DNA of 64,000 bases from Chelonoidis abingdonii. Taxonomy: Eukaryota; Chordata; Testudines; Testudinidae. Below, piece after piece: positions 38,201 to 46,639 of the stretch. The position numbers and the translations under genes were made by a program. The notes below the pieces were generated by a model, which saw only the letters and a list, made by a program, of their open reading frames with translations, ran no database searches and was not told the origin of the DNA. How positions within the stretch are numbered: the first letter of the stretch is position 1; every line of letters begins with the position of its first letter. The stretch lies in contig NC_133770.1 in assembly GCF_003597395.2 (NCBI RefSeq), positions 5,839,292 through 5,903,291 on the forward strand, in the 5' to 3' direction.

Positions 38201-39256
38201 CTGTGGAACTGATATCAGGATATCACTGAGGCCAAGAGCTTAGCAGGATTCAAAAAGAACTGTATCTGTATGGGTGATTGTCACAGGATGGCTGGCCACC
38301 CCGTGACTGAAACAGGTACAGCTCCCCTGTGCCAGAGCCACGTGCTCCCCGTTAGCCAAAAGCAGGAGATGAGAGCAAGGGGGCGATAAAGGATCAGAGG
38401 GAGTTCAGTGAGGGCACAGAGAGAAAGGGAACTGCAGAGTAAAGCTGCAGGGAGACAGGGTCTCATGCAGGGAGTTGGGGCCAGGCACTATAACCTAGCT
38501 GAAAGCTTTGTTTTTACTTTGGGAGAAGGCAAAGAAGACAGGCCCAGCCCTGCATCTGCTCAGGCAGCAGGAAGGGGCAGTACCTTGGGGAGGAGGGGAC
38601 ATGCCCAGCTTAAGGTGGGGTGGAAGATGGGTTTTTGTGATTGCGTTTAACACCTTTGTGTTAATACAGAAACGAAACCCCAAGAAAGAGTGTGATTGGC
38701 CGAGAGGCTGTGTAGAGTTTGTTTAAGGAGCCCTGGAGAAGGGGAAACGGGGCAGAGCATGGCAGAGGCAGCCCTGGCCCCATGGGCTGCTTGGGTGGTA
38801 GCCACCACGTTACAGTAGTGGCCACATCCAGGCTTACTTAGTAAGGATTCTAAACCAAACACCCCCAAACCAACCTTCAGCTGGGGACTGGTAATCCCAT
38901 AACTGCCCACCAATGGGTTTCTTACCCCTTCTTCTGAATCAGGTGGGATGGGCCTATGTTGGAGATGGGCTATGGATTAGGAGGGGCTCTGGCAGTTCCC
39001 ATGTTCCTGATGAGAAAGACTTTTCCAAATAAGTGTGATGCTGGTGAAAGTAATTTTATGCCGGCTCCCATAACCATCTCTGCATCTCAACTGTAGGCCT
39101 GAAGAACCGACACCATTTTAATAACTAGATCTTGTTTTCTGTTATCAGCACAAGTACTTTAGAGCCATGGCCGCCCTCCAGAAAATGCACAAGAAACCTG
39201 GACTCATCACAGCTACGGTGAAGAACAAACCCCCAGCGGCACTCCATGTCATATAG
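8134..39256 (+). CDS. KIF9: KIF9, kinesin family member 9 (20 coding exons, complete)
   Basis: KIF9 is a plus-end-directed kinesin of the kinesin-9 family that works in motile cilia and sperm flagella. Coding exons: 8134-8229, 8388-8553, 8683-8789, 9747-9971, 12264-12347, 12458-12550, 13569-13716, 14933-14997, 17000-17077, 18419-18487, 19003-19107, 20575-20630, 21512-21602, 22295-22425, 24430-24627, 26308-26516, 31074-31253, 32962-33077, 37312-37416 and 39149-39256. They total 2430 nt in uninterrupted frame, 809 residues, close to the 790 of human KIF9. The motor domain shows the P-loop GQTGAGKT (residues 94-101), switch I NSSRSH (213-218) and switch II DLAGSE (246-251). Coiled-coil stretches follow, for example the [14 protein letters not shown] segment and residues encoded by the 26308 and 31074 exons. 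All introns are GT-AG except one GC-AG. The start is the first ATG after the 8128 acceptor. Confidence 0.96.
8388..8553 (+). CDS. KIF9: KIF9 coding exon 2
   Basis: Acceptor TTTTTAG, donor GTAATC, ends phase 1. Encodes the motor segment with [17 protein letters not shown] before the P-loop. Confidence 0.95.
8683..8789 (+). CDS. KIF9: KIF9 coding exon 3 (P-loop)
   Basis: Acceptor TTTTCTAG, donor GTACTG. Carries the ATP-binding loop [11 protein letters not shown] and ends RAIQQ in phase 0. Confidence 0.96.
9747..9971 (+). CDS. KIF9: KIF9 coding exon 4
   Basis: Acceptor GTGCAG; encodes 75 residues with the kinesin motif [14 protein letters not shown]. The frame-preserving 3' end is GAG at 9971 followed by GCAAGT, a GC donor. 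The next exon begins GETNRII, matching the family with no inserted residues, which supports a GC-AG intron. Confidence 0.92.
10895..11066 (-). mobile_element. CR1 LINE 3' end
   Basis: The stretch beginning TCATAGAATATCAGGGTTGG is the reverse complement of the standard CR1 3' tail. It is 5'-truncated, as usual for CR1, and lies in KIF9 intron 4. Confidence 0.9.
11205..11255. repeat. MIR-like SINE fragment
   Basis: Contains the characteristic 'cctcatctgtaaaacaggga' segment found near the 3' end of MIR-type SINEs. Confidence 0.5.
11255..11475. repeat. Penelope-like interspersed repeat with inverted arms
   Basis: The copy contains 'gtggcaccttgtagactaat' and, after a short spacer, its inverse, so the two halves fold on each other. 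It ends with the typical cagatccagactaacatggc tail. The family is common in turtles and crocodilians; assignment to Penelope-type elements is from memory. Confidence 0.6.
12264..12347 (+). CDS. KIF9: KIF9 coding exon 5 (switch I)
   Basis: Acceptor TTTTCAG, donor GTAGGT. Encodes switch [12 protein letters not shown]; phase 0 at both ends. Confidence 0.96.
12458..12550 (+). CDS. KIF9: KIF9 coding exon 6 (switch II)
   Basis: Acceptor TTCTCAG, donor GTAAGC. Encodes [16 protein letters not shown], the switch II region; phase 0 at both ends. Confidence 0.96.
12551..13568 (+). other. KIF9 intron 6 with coding-like stretch
   Basis: The intron is open in one plus frame for 690 nt (12711-13400) and in another from the donor to about 12802. 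The second frame contains protein-like text such as [16 protein letters not shown] and [16 protein letters not shown] third frame near 13010-13220 reads [18 protein letters not shown]. Frame changes and lack of flanking exon signals suggest a processed pseudogene of an unidentified gene, or chance. Confidence 0.35.
13569..13716 (+). CDS. KIF9: KIF9 coding exon 7
   Basis: Acceptor TCTTGCAG, donor GTAAGG, ends phase 1. Encodes the conserved [12 protein letters not shown] and [17 protein letters not shown] motor segments. Confidence 0.96.
13814..14140. mobile_element. MITE with long terminal inverted repeats
   Basis: Left end GGCTTGTCTACACAGTGATT and right end AATCACTGTGGAGACAAGCC are near-perfect inverse copies, about 300 bp apart. 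No transposase. Likely a Harbinger/hAT-type non-autonomous element in KIF9 intron 7; no clean target duplication was found. Confidence 0.7.
14933..14997 (+). CDS. KIF9: KIF9 coding exon 8
   Basis: Acceptor TTTTTCAG, donor GTAAGT. Encodes [21 protein letters not shown] of the motor core; joins exon 7 in phase 1. Confidence 0.95.
15008..15232. repeat. Penelope-like interspersed repeat
   Basis: Carries the motifs gtggcaccttagagactgac and cagactaacacggctaccac, as in the copy at 11255-11475. It begins only 11 bases after the exon 8 donor of KIF9. Confidence 0.6.
15657..16406. mobile_element. Large foldback (palindromic) DNA element
   Basis: Outer ends AAGGCCCTGTGATAATC and GATTTCCATAGGGCCTT are inverse. 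Inside, the segment at about 16019-16075 (GAGCAGCTGCTGGGGGGACG...) is matched by its inverse at 16192-16251. Another pair lies at about 15785-15830 and 16285-16335. No transposase frame. It sits in KIF9 intron 8. Confidence 0.65.
16685..16800. repeat. Ancient interspersed repeat, 'ccccattgt...gctgtac' family
   Basis: Shares word order with stretches at 23328-23420, 51360-51560 and 56815-56925 (CCCATTGT, then ACAGACA/ACAGAAAGGACAGTC). Class not determined. Confidence 0.4.
17000..17077 (+). CDS. KIF9: KIF9 coding exon 9
   Basis: Acceptor GTTTTTCAG, donor GTATGT. Encodes [20 protein letters not shown], the end of the motor domain and the start of the neck. Confidence 0.96.
17078..18418 (+). other. 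KIF9 intron 9
   Basis: No element or gene recognised; ordinary intronic sequence with normal splice signals at both ends. Confidence 0.5.
18419..18487 (+). CDS. KIF9: KIF9 coding exon 10
   Basis: Acceptor CCTGCTAG, donor GTAAGG. Encodes the coiled-coil segment [20 protein letters not shown]. Confidence 0.95.
19003..19107 (+). CDS. KIF9: KIF9 coding exon 11
   Basis: Acceptor ATCCCTAG, donor GTGAGT. Encodes the conserved [20 protein letters not shown] segment. Confidence 0.96.
19437..19610 (-). mobile_element. CR1-type LINE 3' fragment
   Basis: The run CATAAGAACATAAGAGC ... CAGTGGCCAATGCCAGGTGC is the reverse of a common turtle CR1 subfamily tail, also seen at 33423 and 40427. Truncated. Confidence 0.8.
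19925..20110 (+). repeat. tRNA-derived SINE (MIR-like)
   Basis: Starts GGAAGGATGGTCCAGTGGTT with an A/B-box-like organisation (GGTTAGGCCACTCGCC...), then a MIR-like core. Lies in KIF9 intron 11. Confidence 0.55.
20575..20630 (+). CDS. KIF9: KIF9 coding exon 12
   Basis: Acceptor CTTCCTCAG, donor GTAAGA, ends phase 2. Encodes [15 protein letters not shown]. Confidence 0.94.
21512..21602 (+). CDS. KIF9: KIF9 coding exon 13
   Basis: Acceptor CTCTCCCCAG, donor GTAGGG. Encodes [19 protein letters not shown], typical of the KIF9 stalk. Confidence 0.95.
22295..22425 (+). CDS. KIF9: KIF9 coding exon 14
   Basis: Acceptor TTTTCAG, donor GTGAGT, ends phase 2. Encodes [20 protein letters not shown] followed by a lysine-rich tail. 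Confidence 0.95.
24430..24627 (+). CDS. KIF9: KIF9 coding exon 15
   Basis: Acceptor TTTCCTCTTAG, donor GTAACC. Encodes a polar, low-conservation linker with the recognisable [19 protein letters not shown] segment; phases 2 and 2 fit its neighbours. Confidence 0.92.
25845..26045. mobile_element. Harbinger-like MITE fragment
   Basis: Begins GGGCTTGTCTACACTTAAAA, the usual end of this turtle MITE group, and continues with its GC-rich body. The opposite end is unclear. Confidence 0.5.
26308..26516 (+). CDS. KIF9: KIF9 coding exon 16
   Basis: Acceptor CTGGTGCAG, donor GTAAGT, ends phase 1. Encodes [20 protein letters not shown] and a charged coiled coil. Confidence 0.95.
26806..26881. mobile_element. 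Small palindromic MITE
   Basis: Ends GGGTCTAATTCTCCA and TGGAGAATTAGGCC are inverse; the 76-bp body has the 'cagagttatgctggcataaa' words of a widespread sauropsid family. Confidence 0.6.
27141..27640 (-). mobile_element. CR1-type LINE 3' fragment
   Basis: The run TAGAGTCAGAGATTCTAAG ... AATTGTTCCAACAGTTAATG ... TTTCTGCTAGACTGAAGAG is the reverse complement of a CR1 tail. It lies just upstream of a longer CR1 in the opposite orientation. Confidence 0.75.
27960..30640 (+). mobile_element. CR1 LINE, reverse-transcriptase part, interrupted
   Basis: Decayed second open frame of a CR1 LINE in KIF9 intron 16. Recognisable blocks are [14 protein letters not shown] (28006), [14 protein letters not shown] and [20 protein letters not shown] (29505-29730), [16 protein letters not shown] (29950), and [15 protein letters not shown] with [12 protein letters not shown] (30100-30210). 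It ends with the normal 3' tail (TGATGACCTCTCGAGGTCCC) near 30610. Many frameshifts and stops make it inactive. A Tigger element splits it at 28576-29246. Confidence 0.93.
28576..29246. mobile_element. Tigger/pogo DNA transposon, non-autonomous remnant, inserted in CR1
   Basis: Ends CAGTAAAAGCTGTGTTATCTG and its inverse CAGATAACAAAGTTTTTACTG are flanked by TA dinucleotides (28574-28575, 29247-29248). Removing the 671 bp and one TA rejoins the CR1 frame (GNIV...FKKGN). An inner open stretch (28691-28924) reading [17 protein letters not shown] looks like the C-terminal part of a Tigger transposase; the catalytic core is gone. Confidence 0.9.
31074..31253 (+). CDS. KIF9: KIF9 coding exon 17
   Basis: Acceptor CACCTTGCAG, donor GTACTC. 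Encodes [20 protein letters not shown] and a coiled coil ending [15 protein letters not shown], a highly conserved part of the tail. Confidence 0.96.
31254..32961 (+). other. KIF9 intron 17
   Basis: No gene or element that I can name; open frames here lack family similarity. Confidence 0.45.
32962..33077 (+). CDS. KIF9: KIF9 coding exon 18
   Basis: Acceptor TTGTCTTACAG, donor GTGAGC. Encodes [20 protein letters not shown] and [15 protein letters not shown]. Confidence 0.96.
33423..33990 (-). mobile_element. CR1-type LINE 3' fragment (long copy)
   Basis: Starts TAAGAACATAAGAACAGCCA and continues through CAGTATCTTGTCTTCTGACTC, ATTGATGGACCTATCCTCC and GGTGACCCTTAGTTCTTG, the reverse of a turtle CR1 subfamily. 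In KIF9 intron 18. Confidence 0.85.
34524..34540 (+). repeat. Short poly(A) tract
   Basis: A run of 17 A residues; may mark the end of an unrecognised retroposed copy. Confidence 0.7.
35470..35861 (-). mobile_element. LTR-like repeat copy A
   Basis: Ends GGGCCAGTCACCCTCTGACA, nearly the same as the end of copy B at 37282. Read on the minus strand both begin TGTCA, as LTRs do. The other boundary and the internal region were not found, so this is tentative. Confidence 0.35.
36950..37282 (-). mobile_element. LTR-like repeat copy B
   Basis: Ends GGGCCAGTCACCCTGTGACA, 29 bases before KIF9 exon 19. A related 5' end, TGTCACAGGATGGCTGGCC, occurs in the opposite direction at 38279. Tentative family of solo LTRs. 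Confidence 0.35.
37312..37416 (+). CDS. KIF9: KIF9 coding exon 19
   Basis: Acceptor CTTCCTCCCAG, donor GTAGCG. Encodes [20 protein letters not shown] and [15 protein letters not shown]. Confidence 0.95.
39149..39256 (+). CDS. KIF9: KIF9 coding exon 20 (terminal, with stop)
   Basis: Acceptor GTTATCAG. Encodes [18 protein letters not shown] and a short tail, ending at TAG 39254-39256. The tail is somewhat longer than in human KIF9. Confidence 0.93.
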   Translation, partial: HKYFRAMAALQKMHKKPGLITATVKNKPPAALHVI

Positions 39257-39359
39257 CAGGTGCAGGGCAGAGCCATTTGCGTTGTGTTCTATACAAGGAA
39301 ATGGACAAATTGACCTCAGAAAACTGTGAGCATTGATTTCCACAGGAGACTTCTCAACA

Positions 39360-39365
39360 AATAAA
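39360..39365 (+). terminator. KIF9: KIF9 polyadenylation signal
   Basis: A canonical AATAAA lies about 100 bases after the KIF9 stop codon; the cleavage site itself is not visible from sequence. Confidence 0.7.
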
Positions 39366-39779
39366 ACTGGGCTAGTGACAAGCTGTTTTGGTTCACTAGA
39401 ATGAAGGTTAGTGCTAGCTAAGGTAGAGGAGTCATCAGCCAGAGAGGAAGATAAAACACGTTTGTTAATTGAACTAGGAGAACTTGTTTCCCTGACTCTG
39501 AAAAATGCAACGCCTTGGCAGGGCAGGAGTGTGCATATTACAGGTACGCTGCAGAGGAAAGAAACCAGAGCTTGTGCCTCTTTGTGACAAGTGAAAAGGC
39601 CTGAAGGGTTCTTCTCTTTCTCATATATTTTAACATTAGAAATACCAGGAGTGGCCAGGCCAGGCCCCTGGTGGGGTGGATCCAGAGAATTCGGAGCTTC
39701 TGAAATGTTAGAATCTTACCCCCCACTCCAGCCGCTTGATGCCAGGTAAAGTGGCCAGAGTGACACAAAGGAGCTCTCA

Positions 39780-40150
39780 GCATCTGTCTACGCTGCACAC
39801 TGAGCCCGGGTCTGTGGGAACTGGGCTTCTAGTGTTTCCAAGCCCATGTGTGAGCAGCCTGCTGCACTGCAAGCCTGGGGTTACGGTTACTGGACCAGGT
39901 CTCCCAGCCGCGCTAACACGTCCATACTGCGCTACGCTGACCTTCTGACTCAGGTCTGTGGCTTGAGATGCATCCAGGCTGCATAACAACAGGACTGGGA
40001 CCCAAGTCACAGCAGGACTCGGGCTCTGCTAGCAGGGTCCTAGGAGCTGAGTGCCTGCTGACCTGAGAGACTCATGTGGGGGGGGTGGGGGGCTTGAGCT
40101 CAAACCTGAGTCAGAGCCTGGACTTAGAGTGCAGTGTAGGTATACCCTAA
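39780..40150. mobile_element. Harbinger-like MITE
   Basis: Left end GTCTACGCTGCACACTGAG and right end AGAGTGCAGTGTAGGTATAC are imperfect inverse copies about 370 bp apart; GC-rich body without coding capacity. Confidence 0.5.
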
Positions 40151-40426
40151 AAGCCCTCGATCCAGCCGATGGAGCAGCTTTGTGAAAGAACGGAAGAATG
40201 CAGCCACAGGTGGTCCTATGAGGACCCCCTTCCTCTTGATCTTGAGGGCACAATATTAAGGGAGAAGAAAGAGTCAAAATCTAACAACCTACTGCTGCTG
40301 GGGCACCTTCAGCTAGTACTAGTCAGGTATCATGTTGGGCCAGGATTTTAAACAATCTTTTGACTTCGTGCACAATTGCTTCTTGGTACAGCTGGTTCTA
40401 GGGCCTGCTCTCAGTTTGGTGCCAAA

Positions 40427-40694
40427 TACATAAGAATGGCCATACTGGGTCAGACCAAAGGTCCATCAAGCCCAGTATCCCATCTTCTGACAGTGGCCAA
40501 TGCCAGGTGCCCCAGAGGGAATGAACAGAACAGGGAATCATCAAGTGATCCATCCCCTGTCGCTCATTCCCAGCTTCTGGCAAACAGAGGCTGGGGACAG
40601 CCTCCCTGACAAATAGCAATTGATGGCCCTATCCTCCATGAACTTATCTTGTTCCTTTTTGAACCCTGTTATCGTCTTGGCCTTCACAACATCA
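40427..40694 (-). mobile_element. CR1-type LINE 3' fragment
   Basis: Same family as 33423-33990 (CATAAGAATGGCCATACTGG ... AATGCCAGGTGCCCCAGAGG), in the spacer between KIF9 and the tubulin gene. Confidence 0.85.
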
Positions 40695-41499
40695 AATAGC
40701 AGAGTCCTTGGAAAACCTGCAGGAGGCGCTCTGTCAGATGCCCCAATGGAAAGGTGAGGGTTGCCCCTGCCTATCCCCAAACATTGCCTGTGCAATATGT
40801 CCAAGGCTTTAGCCTGGTTAAGGAACATCTGAGGTCCTGTCTACAGGCCAAATTGCAACCACATTGTAACTGCGTCTCCTGCCTGGCTGTACAAGTGGAG
40901 ATGAGTCAGGTCTTTACTCGTGTGTAGTCTTCTCCCTGAATAAATCTGCTCTGGGTTTTGTTCAGCCCTCTAATTACCTGCTCGATCTCTCTGCTTTGTA
41001 ACCCTGTCTGTTAAAAGCTTTAGCTGCCTCTCTGATTTTCCAGGGACCAGATTAGGGACCAAAATCTGTTCCCCTTTGTCATGCAGGGTGGCTCTCCTTC
41101 TGTGGAAGGCAAGCAGGATTTGGCGTTAGCTCAACACTAAAGAGAAGGATCCACACCCTAGATCTCTAAAAGCCTTATGTCACCATCCCAAAGTGAGCGA
41201 GATCTGAGGCAAGGCATGGCTGGGTGGTATGTGTGTAGGCTTTCTTGGTGGCCTTGCCATATGCCCTCTGTCCTCCAGAAGCAAAGGCATGATTCCTCTA
41301 TGACTCCCCTTTGCTCCAGGAGCATACCAACTTGCTGCTAATCCAAACCAACTGTAAATTACTACCCCTGAGATGCTGGCTCAGCTGTGCTGGCTGGCCC
41401 TGTGCGGGTGGGAGCCCTTCCCCACCCATCTACTCATTGCATGGGGTTGGTTCACCCCCTTATTCCTCTATACTCTATGCTCCACTTAGGAAGGAACAG

Positions 41500-42140
41500 T
41501 CAGTTTCACACATACAGAATGGGGAGAAACTGTCTAGGAAGGAGTATGGCAGAAAGAGATCTGGGGTTATAGTGCTCTATTCTGCGCTGGTTAGGCCTCA
41601 ACTGCGGAGTATTGTGTCCAGTTCTGGGCACTGCATTTCAAGAAAGATGTGGAGAAATTGTGAGAAGGTCCAGAGAAGAGCAACTAAGAAGTGATTAAAA
41701 GGTCGTTGAGAACAGGACCTATGGAAGGAAGGCTGAAAGAATGGGTTTGTTTGTTTGAATAAAGAGAAGACTGAGAGGGGACGTATGATAGCAGTTTTCA
41801 GGTATCTAAAAGGGTGTGCATTCAGAGGAGGGAGAAAACTTGTTCCACCTTAGCTCTAATGATAGAACAAAGAAGCAATGGGCCTAAACTTTGCAGCAAG
41901 GGAAATTTAGGGTTGGACGTTAGGAAAAAGTTCCTTAACTGCCAGGGTAGTTATAGACACTGGAATTAGATTGGCCTAGGGAGGTGTGGAATCTCCATCT
42001 CTTGGAGGATATTAAGAGTAGGTTAGATAAATGTCTATCAGGGATGGTCTAGACAGTATTTGGTCCTGCCATGAGGGCAGGGGACTGGACTCGATGACCT
42101 CTTGAGGTCCCTTCCAGTCCTAGAGTCCATGAATCTATAC
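41500..42140 (+). mobile_element. CR1 LINE 3' part
   Basis: Contains a decayed RT end ([17 protein letters not shown]) and the 3' tail GATGACCTCTTGAGGTCCC. It points towards the tubulin gene and ends about 300 bases short of its stop codon. Confidence 0.85.
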
Positions 42141-42443
42141 AAGGTCTGGGTAGCCTGTGTGGGGGCACAAAGGGATCTTGCTCTCCCTATCACCACTGCA
42201 TGGGCCATGGACCAAGAAACAGTTGAGTCCAAGGTCTGTTTTGCACACACTCACACCCCAGCAGCTGAGAAGCAATTCTATTTACCTAGCTTATGTGTCA
42301 CAGTATTGATTTAAAGCAGCATCCCCCTCAACGCAGAACTACCCCTTTCCCAGAGATCTTGGCATGATCTTTCCTGGAGGTTCTCCAGGCTCTCAGGAGG
42401 AAGGCTGACAGCCAGCAGCCTGGAAGTGCCACAGCAGACAGTG

Positions 42444-42676
42444 TTATTCTCCCAGCCAGCTGTAATCATCTGCCACTGAGCAGAGCGTCTCGAAGGCCTG
42501 CTGGAAATCCTCCTCCTCGCGACCGTATCGCCAGTACCAGTGGAGGTAGGCATTGGTCTTGGACATGGCCTCTGCTCTGGCCACCACCTGCTGCAGGAGT
42601 TCCGCTGAGCTGCTGTGGTTGATGCAGACAGTCAGCGAGTGGCTGTGACATCTGGGCTCCATGATGTTGAGAGAGT
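42444..42676 (-). CDS. TUBZ terminal exon with stop
   Basis: Acceptor TGTCCCACAG; encodes 76 residues ending in TAA at 42444. Includes SLTVCINHSSSAELLQQVVA and NAYLHWYWRYGREEEDFQQA, closely parallel to delta-tubulin's KAYIHQYTKFGIEEEDF C terminus. Confidence 0.88.
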
Positions 42677-44394
42677 CTGTGGGACAGAAAGTCATCTCTT
42701 CACCCAGACATATTAATCCTTCCCAAGAGGTCTTCTCCCACCCAGAAAGGGTTAAAAGGGACATATGGTACCTCCCTCATTCTTGGCAGGGGAAAGCCCT
42801 CTGTATTCTAAACATCCAGCCTAGCTAAACTAAACTGAAGTTCCATCTACCACTGCGCAGGTGTAACGTTGGTCTTGCAGCAAAGTGCAGAGCGGAGTTA
42901 TACAAAAGCTCTATTTCTAATACTACGCACATGTGAAATCTTCCAGGACCTTATCCCACTCCCCTGAAATAAACAGTCACCATGTGACCGGGTACAAGCC
43001 ACTCCTCTACCTCCCTCTCTTTAAGGTGGGGATCATACTTCCCTCGTTGGAGTGGTGTGATGCTTCATTAATGCATGTAAAGTAGGGAAGATCCTCCAGT
43101 GAAAGCTGCAGCATAAATTGGCCCTTGAAACACAACTCCACTGGCACCAGCTCAGAGCCGAGGACATGGACACACCAGTGGGTTTAGCCTCTACTCGCTG
43201 CTCCTCAGTCGCTATCGGACAAGGGCCTCAAGAAGTGTATTGATTGCACTGGGCCTGTTTCACACGCTTGGCTAACATCACAAGGCAGAGGTGTGTGCAG
43301 CTGGCTGTTCTCTCCCTTAACATAGGGTTACTGATCTGTGTGTCTATACGAAAACTAATGAATAAAAAGCTAATGACCCTACTTCTGAGTGTGCAATTCC
43401 CTGCTGGTTCTTCCTAATGTCACACTGAGGGTTGGTCTGTGTTTGGACAGCCCCCAGCATAATGGGCTCCTGGTCCATGACTAGAGGCTACGGTAACACT
43501 GCTAATAATGAACACACGGATTCAGAGGTTTCTGCAGCTGTCGTCCCTGCTGCTGGACCTGTCTTTGTCCATCGGTTTTTGACAGGCAAACAGCTGGGTC
43601 AGAAGGAAGGAGCCTTCCCCCACAGGGTCACTGCAGCTCCTACCCGTTTTTGCTTTGTTTTGCTGCCTTTTCTCCCTCCTTTCCCATTTTGCCCCAATCT
43701 CTTCCCCTGTCCCCTCTCTCCTTCATTTCTCCCTTCCAGTCCCTCCCACAACTGCATCGTTTGGGTGCGAGGGGCCTATGCACCTTCTAAATGAGGAGGT
43801 TTGAGGGATGAGCCAGTGAATCTGAGGTCACCTCTCTCCAAATGTGGGAGACTCGACAGTGCTCCCGGTGTCTCTGCTCAGCAGGGTCCCAGGACTGGAC
43901 TAGCGAGGGTGCTGCGGCCAGGACAGGCTGCCTTACAGTTACGGGAGAGAAGCTCCCACAAAGCCAGCAGCACCAGCTAGCTCTGTCAGCCTCTCCCTCC
44001 TGAGCACCTCACTATGGAATGGACCAAGGATCCGGAGTCCCCACATTCTGAGGGAAGCTACAGAATGAACCGGAGAGTTCCAGGCTAGGCCGCAGCCTGG
44101 GAGAGTGTGGGAGGTGAGGGCACTGCTCCGTGGGTCAGTCATGATCTATGCTTAAGCACAGTGCTGGGTCAGCAGCTAGGACCCCTCTGCTGAGACCTCT
44201 GCTATTAACTCTTCGAGCCAAGACACGTGCTTGAGTGGAGTCTGAAATTGCACAGCGAGACTCCCGAGGATATCTGAGGGCAATATTCACTAGAAGTGAA
44301 GTGACCTAACAATGGTGGACTAACTGCGCACAGCAGTAATGAATCGTTTGGCATGTCATGCTATGCTCTTGTGTCAGTGGCTGCCCCACTGGTA

Positions 44395-44500
44395 GGGTGA
44401 CAGATGTTCGATTTATTGGGACAGGTGCCCAATTTTTGGTTTTCTTATATAGACTCTATTACCCCACCATCCCAATTTTTCAAGTTGCTGTCTGTCACCC
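44395..44500. mobile_element. Tc1/mariner-like MITE
   Basis: A 106-bp element with ends GGGTGACAGATG and CTGTCACCC, flanked by TA at both sides. In the last TUBZ intron; related to the copy at 50148. Confidence 0.8.
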
Positions 44501-44639
44501 TACACAGGAGACTGTCATTGTGGGGCACAGTGCTGGACGCTCTTCGGAAAAGCAGCAAACGGGATTGTCAGAACAGGTCACCAACCATCGATCGCGCTCA
44601 GTCTGCTCAATCCGTGGGCCTCTTCAGTCGATTATGATT

Positions 44640-45302
44640 CTGACCACGATGGTGAAGTGCGGCGCTTGCCCAATCCTCACTCTCTGAAGCGGCCAGACAA
44701 CCAGAGCCTCTGCAGCCGGGGGGGGCAACACTGCTTTCGCCTCTGCATGAAGCATTGCCCCACAGCTTCATTGGCCAGGAAGGGAACAGGTGACAACGAA
44801 GTTGGAGGGGTGCATCCAAGAGGGGCAGCGTGCGGAGCCACGTGCCCCCACGAGGGGCTGCAGGGGCATGTTGGCCCTCGGGAGTGGCATGGGGCTTGTG
44901 GAGGCAGGGAGCCTGCATGCCTTGATTGGGGGGCGGCATAATGTGTACCCAGGGGAGGCACAGCCACCTTGAGCCTGCCCGATGCCAGCCCATACCTTCA
45001 GCATCCGAACCCTGCCCTCAGGCCCCAGCCCTGAGCCCCCTCCTGCATCCCGAACCCCCTTCTGCACCTCAGGCCCCTGCCCCAGCCCCGAGCCCCTTCT
45101 CAGAGCCAGCACCCCACACCCCTACCCGAACCCCCGCTGCCGGGGCCCAGTGAAAGTGAGTGAGGGTGTGGGAGAGCAAGCGAGGGAGAGAGGAGGGGGT
45201 GGAGTGAATAGGGTGGGGTTTTGGGGAAGAGGTGGGGTAGATCCCATGTTATCCTTAAATTCAAAAACTGATCATGAGCATAAAAAGGTTGGAGACCCTT
45301 GA
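44640..45302. mobile_element. GC-rich hAT-like repeat
   Basis: Its right end GGTTGGAGACCCTTGATC and C-rich body match a common non-autonomous hAT group; the left limit is uncertain. Open frames here on both strands reflect base composition. Confidence 0.5.
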
Positions 45303-45304
45303 TC

Positions 45305-45485
45305 TAGAGTGAGACTGTGTTGACCTAACTACATTGACCAAAGCGCTACACCTCTCACGGTGGAGTTCAGTCAGCGTAGTGGGCGAATTACGGCGGTGGG
45401 CGTGCCATTTGAGTGTAGACATTTACAGAGTTAGGCTGACTGGAGCTTCCTTGTGTCAACCTAAGGCTGTGGTGTAGACAAGGCG
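45305..45485. mobile_element. Harbinger-like MITE
   Basis: Ends with AAGGCTGTGGTGTAGACAAGG, the inverse of the usual 'cttgtctac' start of this group; the left end is degraded. Confidence 0.45.
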
Positions 45486-46033
45486 CTACTCTACTTCTCT
45501 TTCCTTCCTTCCTCAGCTCGCTCCAACCAGATATTGCCCACCCCACCTCACTCACTGCCCCTCTCCATCCCTCCCTCCCCACCAAATCCAAGCCCTCCCA
45601 CATCTCTGTCCCTCACCTCCATCCTTCCACCTGCAGGGACCCTTCCCCTCACTGCCAGCATCCTCCCCCTCCCCTTAGCCTGAGCCCCTACTGAAACCTG
45701 CTTCCCCAGGCTGGCTTCTAGCCACTCGGACACTGGCCAGTCCTCAAGGATCAAATAGCCCCTGGTTCCCTTAGAGCGAGTAGGGATGTGAGCTGCAACC
45801 TGGCTCATTACATTCTGCCTTCCTACATAGCCCACCCAGCTAGGCTGGGCACAGTAGAGATTCTCAGGGTGTCTCCACAGCAGTGGGCCAGCCGCAGGTA
45901 TCTAGCTGCTGTGTAGACGTACCCACAGTGACCTCGACCTGAATTCAGTCCAGGGATACGTGGAGGCAGCTCCACTGAAGTCAATGTTTCTGCTTCCACC
46001 AGGCTTGAAGTGGTTCCTCATGTACCAATAGAA

Positions 46034-46170
46034 AGGACGTCTTTGTGGTTAAGGCCTGGGCTTCAGGAGACCTGAGCCCAGTTTCTGGCTCTGCCACAGA
46101 CTTCCTGTGGGACCTTGGGCAAGTCCCTTAATCTCTGTGGGTCTCCCTTCCCTTTCTGTAGAATGGAGAA
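46034..46170 (+). repeat. MIR-like SINE
   Basis: Contains TGGCTCTGCCACAGACTTCC and TGTGGGACCTTGGGCAAGTC, the MIR core and tail. A second, weaker copy starts near 46812 (CTGCTGGCTAGAGCAG). Confidence 0.65.
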
Positions 46171-46481
46171 GAACGGTCCTTCATTATGCGTCTGCCAGGA
46201 TAAATGAAAGTGAGTTTCTGGGGGGCTCAGCTGCTACGGTGCTGGGTGAGATGCAAGTGCTTAGACAAGACCAGCAAAGAGTTCAATGGACTTGGTGAAG
46301 TCTATGCAGGTTTTCAGATGCCTCCCCAGCCTGTGACCTTTTCTCCAAAGCAAAGAAAACCTCTCTTGAGCACAAGGAATGTGTGACGCTCTGGTCTGAC
46401 CTTTGCAGACTGGCTGCATTTGTCAGCCTGCCCGATATCCCCAGCAGCCACATGCACAGAAGAGGGCCCAGCAAGACTGAC

Positions 46482-46639
46482 CTGCCCAGCAGTGGAGAGG
46501 GAAGGGGTTCCAAGGAACACAGCGGTAAGCTTGCTTCAGCTTCCTCAGCACCGAGTCACGGGACAGAAGAAAGGTGTCCTCTTGGTAGCTGTGGGCTACA
46601 GCGAGCACAGAGGTGCTATAATGCTGCAAACAAGGCAAG
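46482..46639 (-). CDS. TUBZ exon with CVPWNPFPLHCW
   Basis: Donor GTCAGT after phase 1. Encodes STSVLAVAHSYQEDTF, LLSRDSVLRKLKQAYRC and VPWNPFPLHCWA. The acceptor is either TGCCCTTAG (start 46639, phase fits) or TTTGCAG (start 46623). Confidence 0.82.

Noticed and set aside
46411..46526. Plus-strand exon-like stretch with CAG acceptor and GTAAGC donor
   Set aside because: It is the reverse strand of the TUBZ CVPWNPFPLHCW exon; the protein reading has no family similarity.
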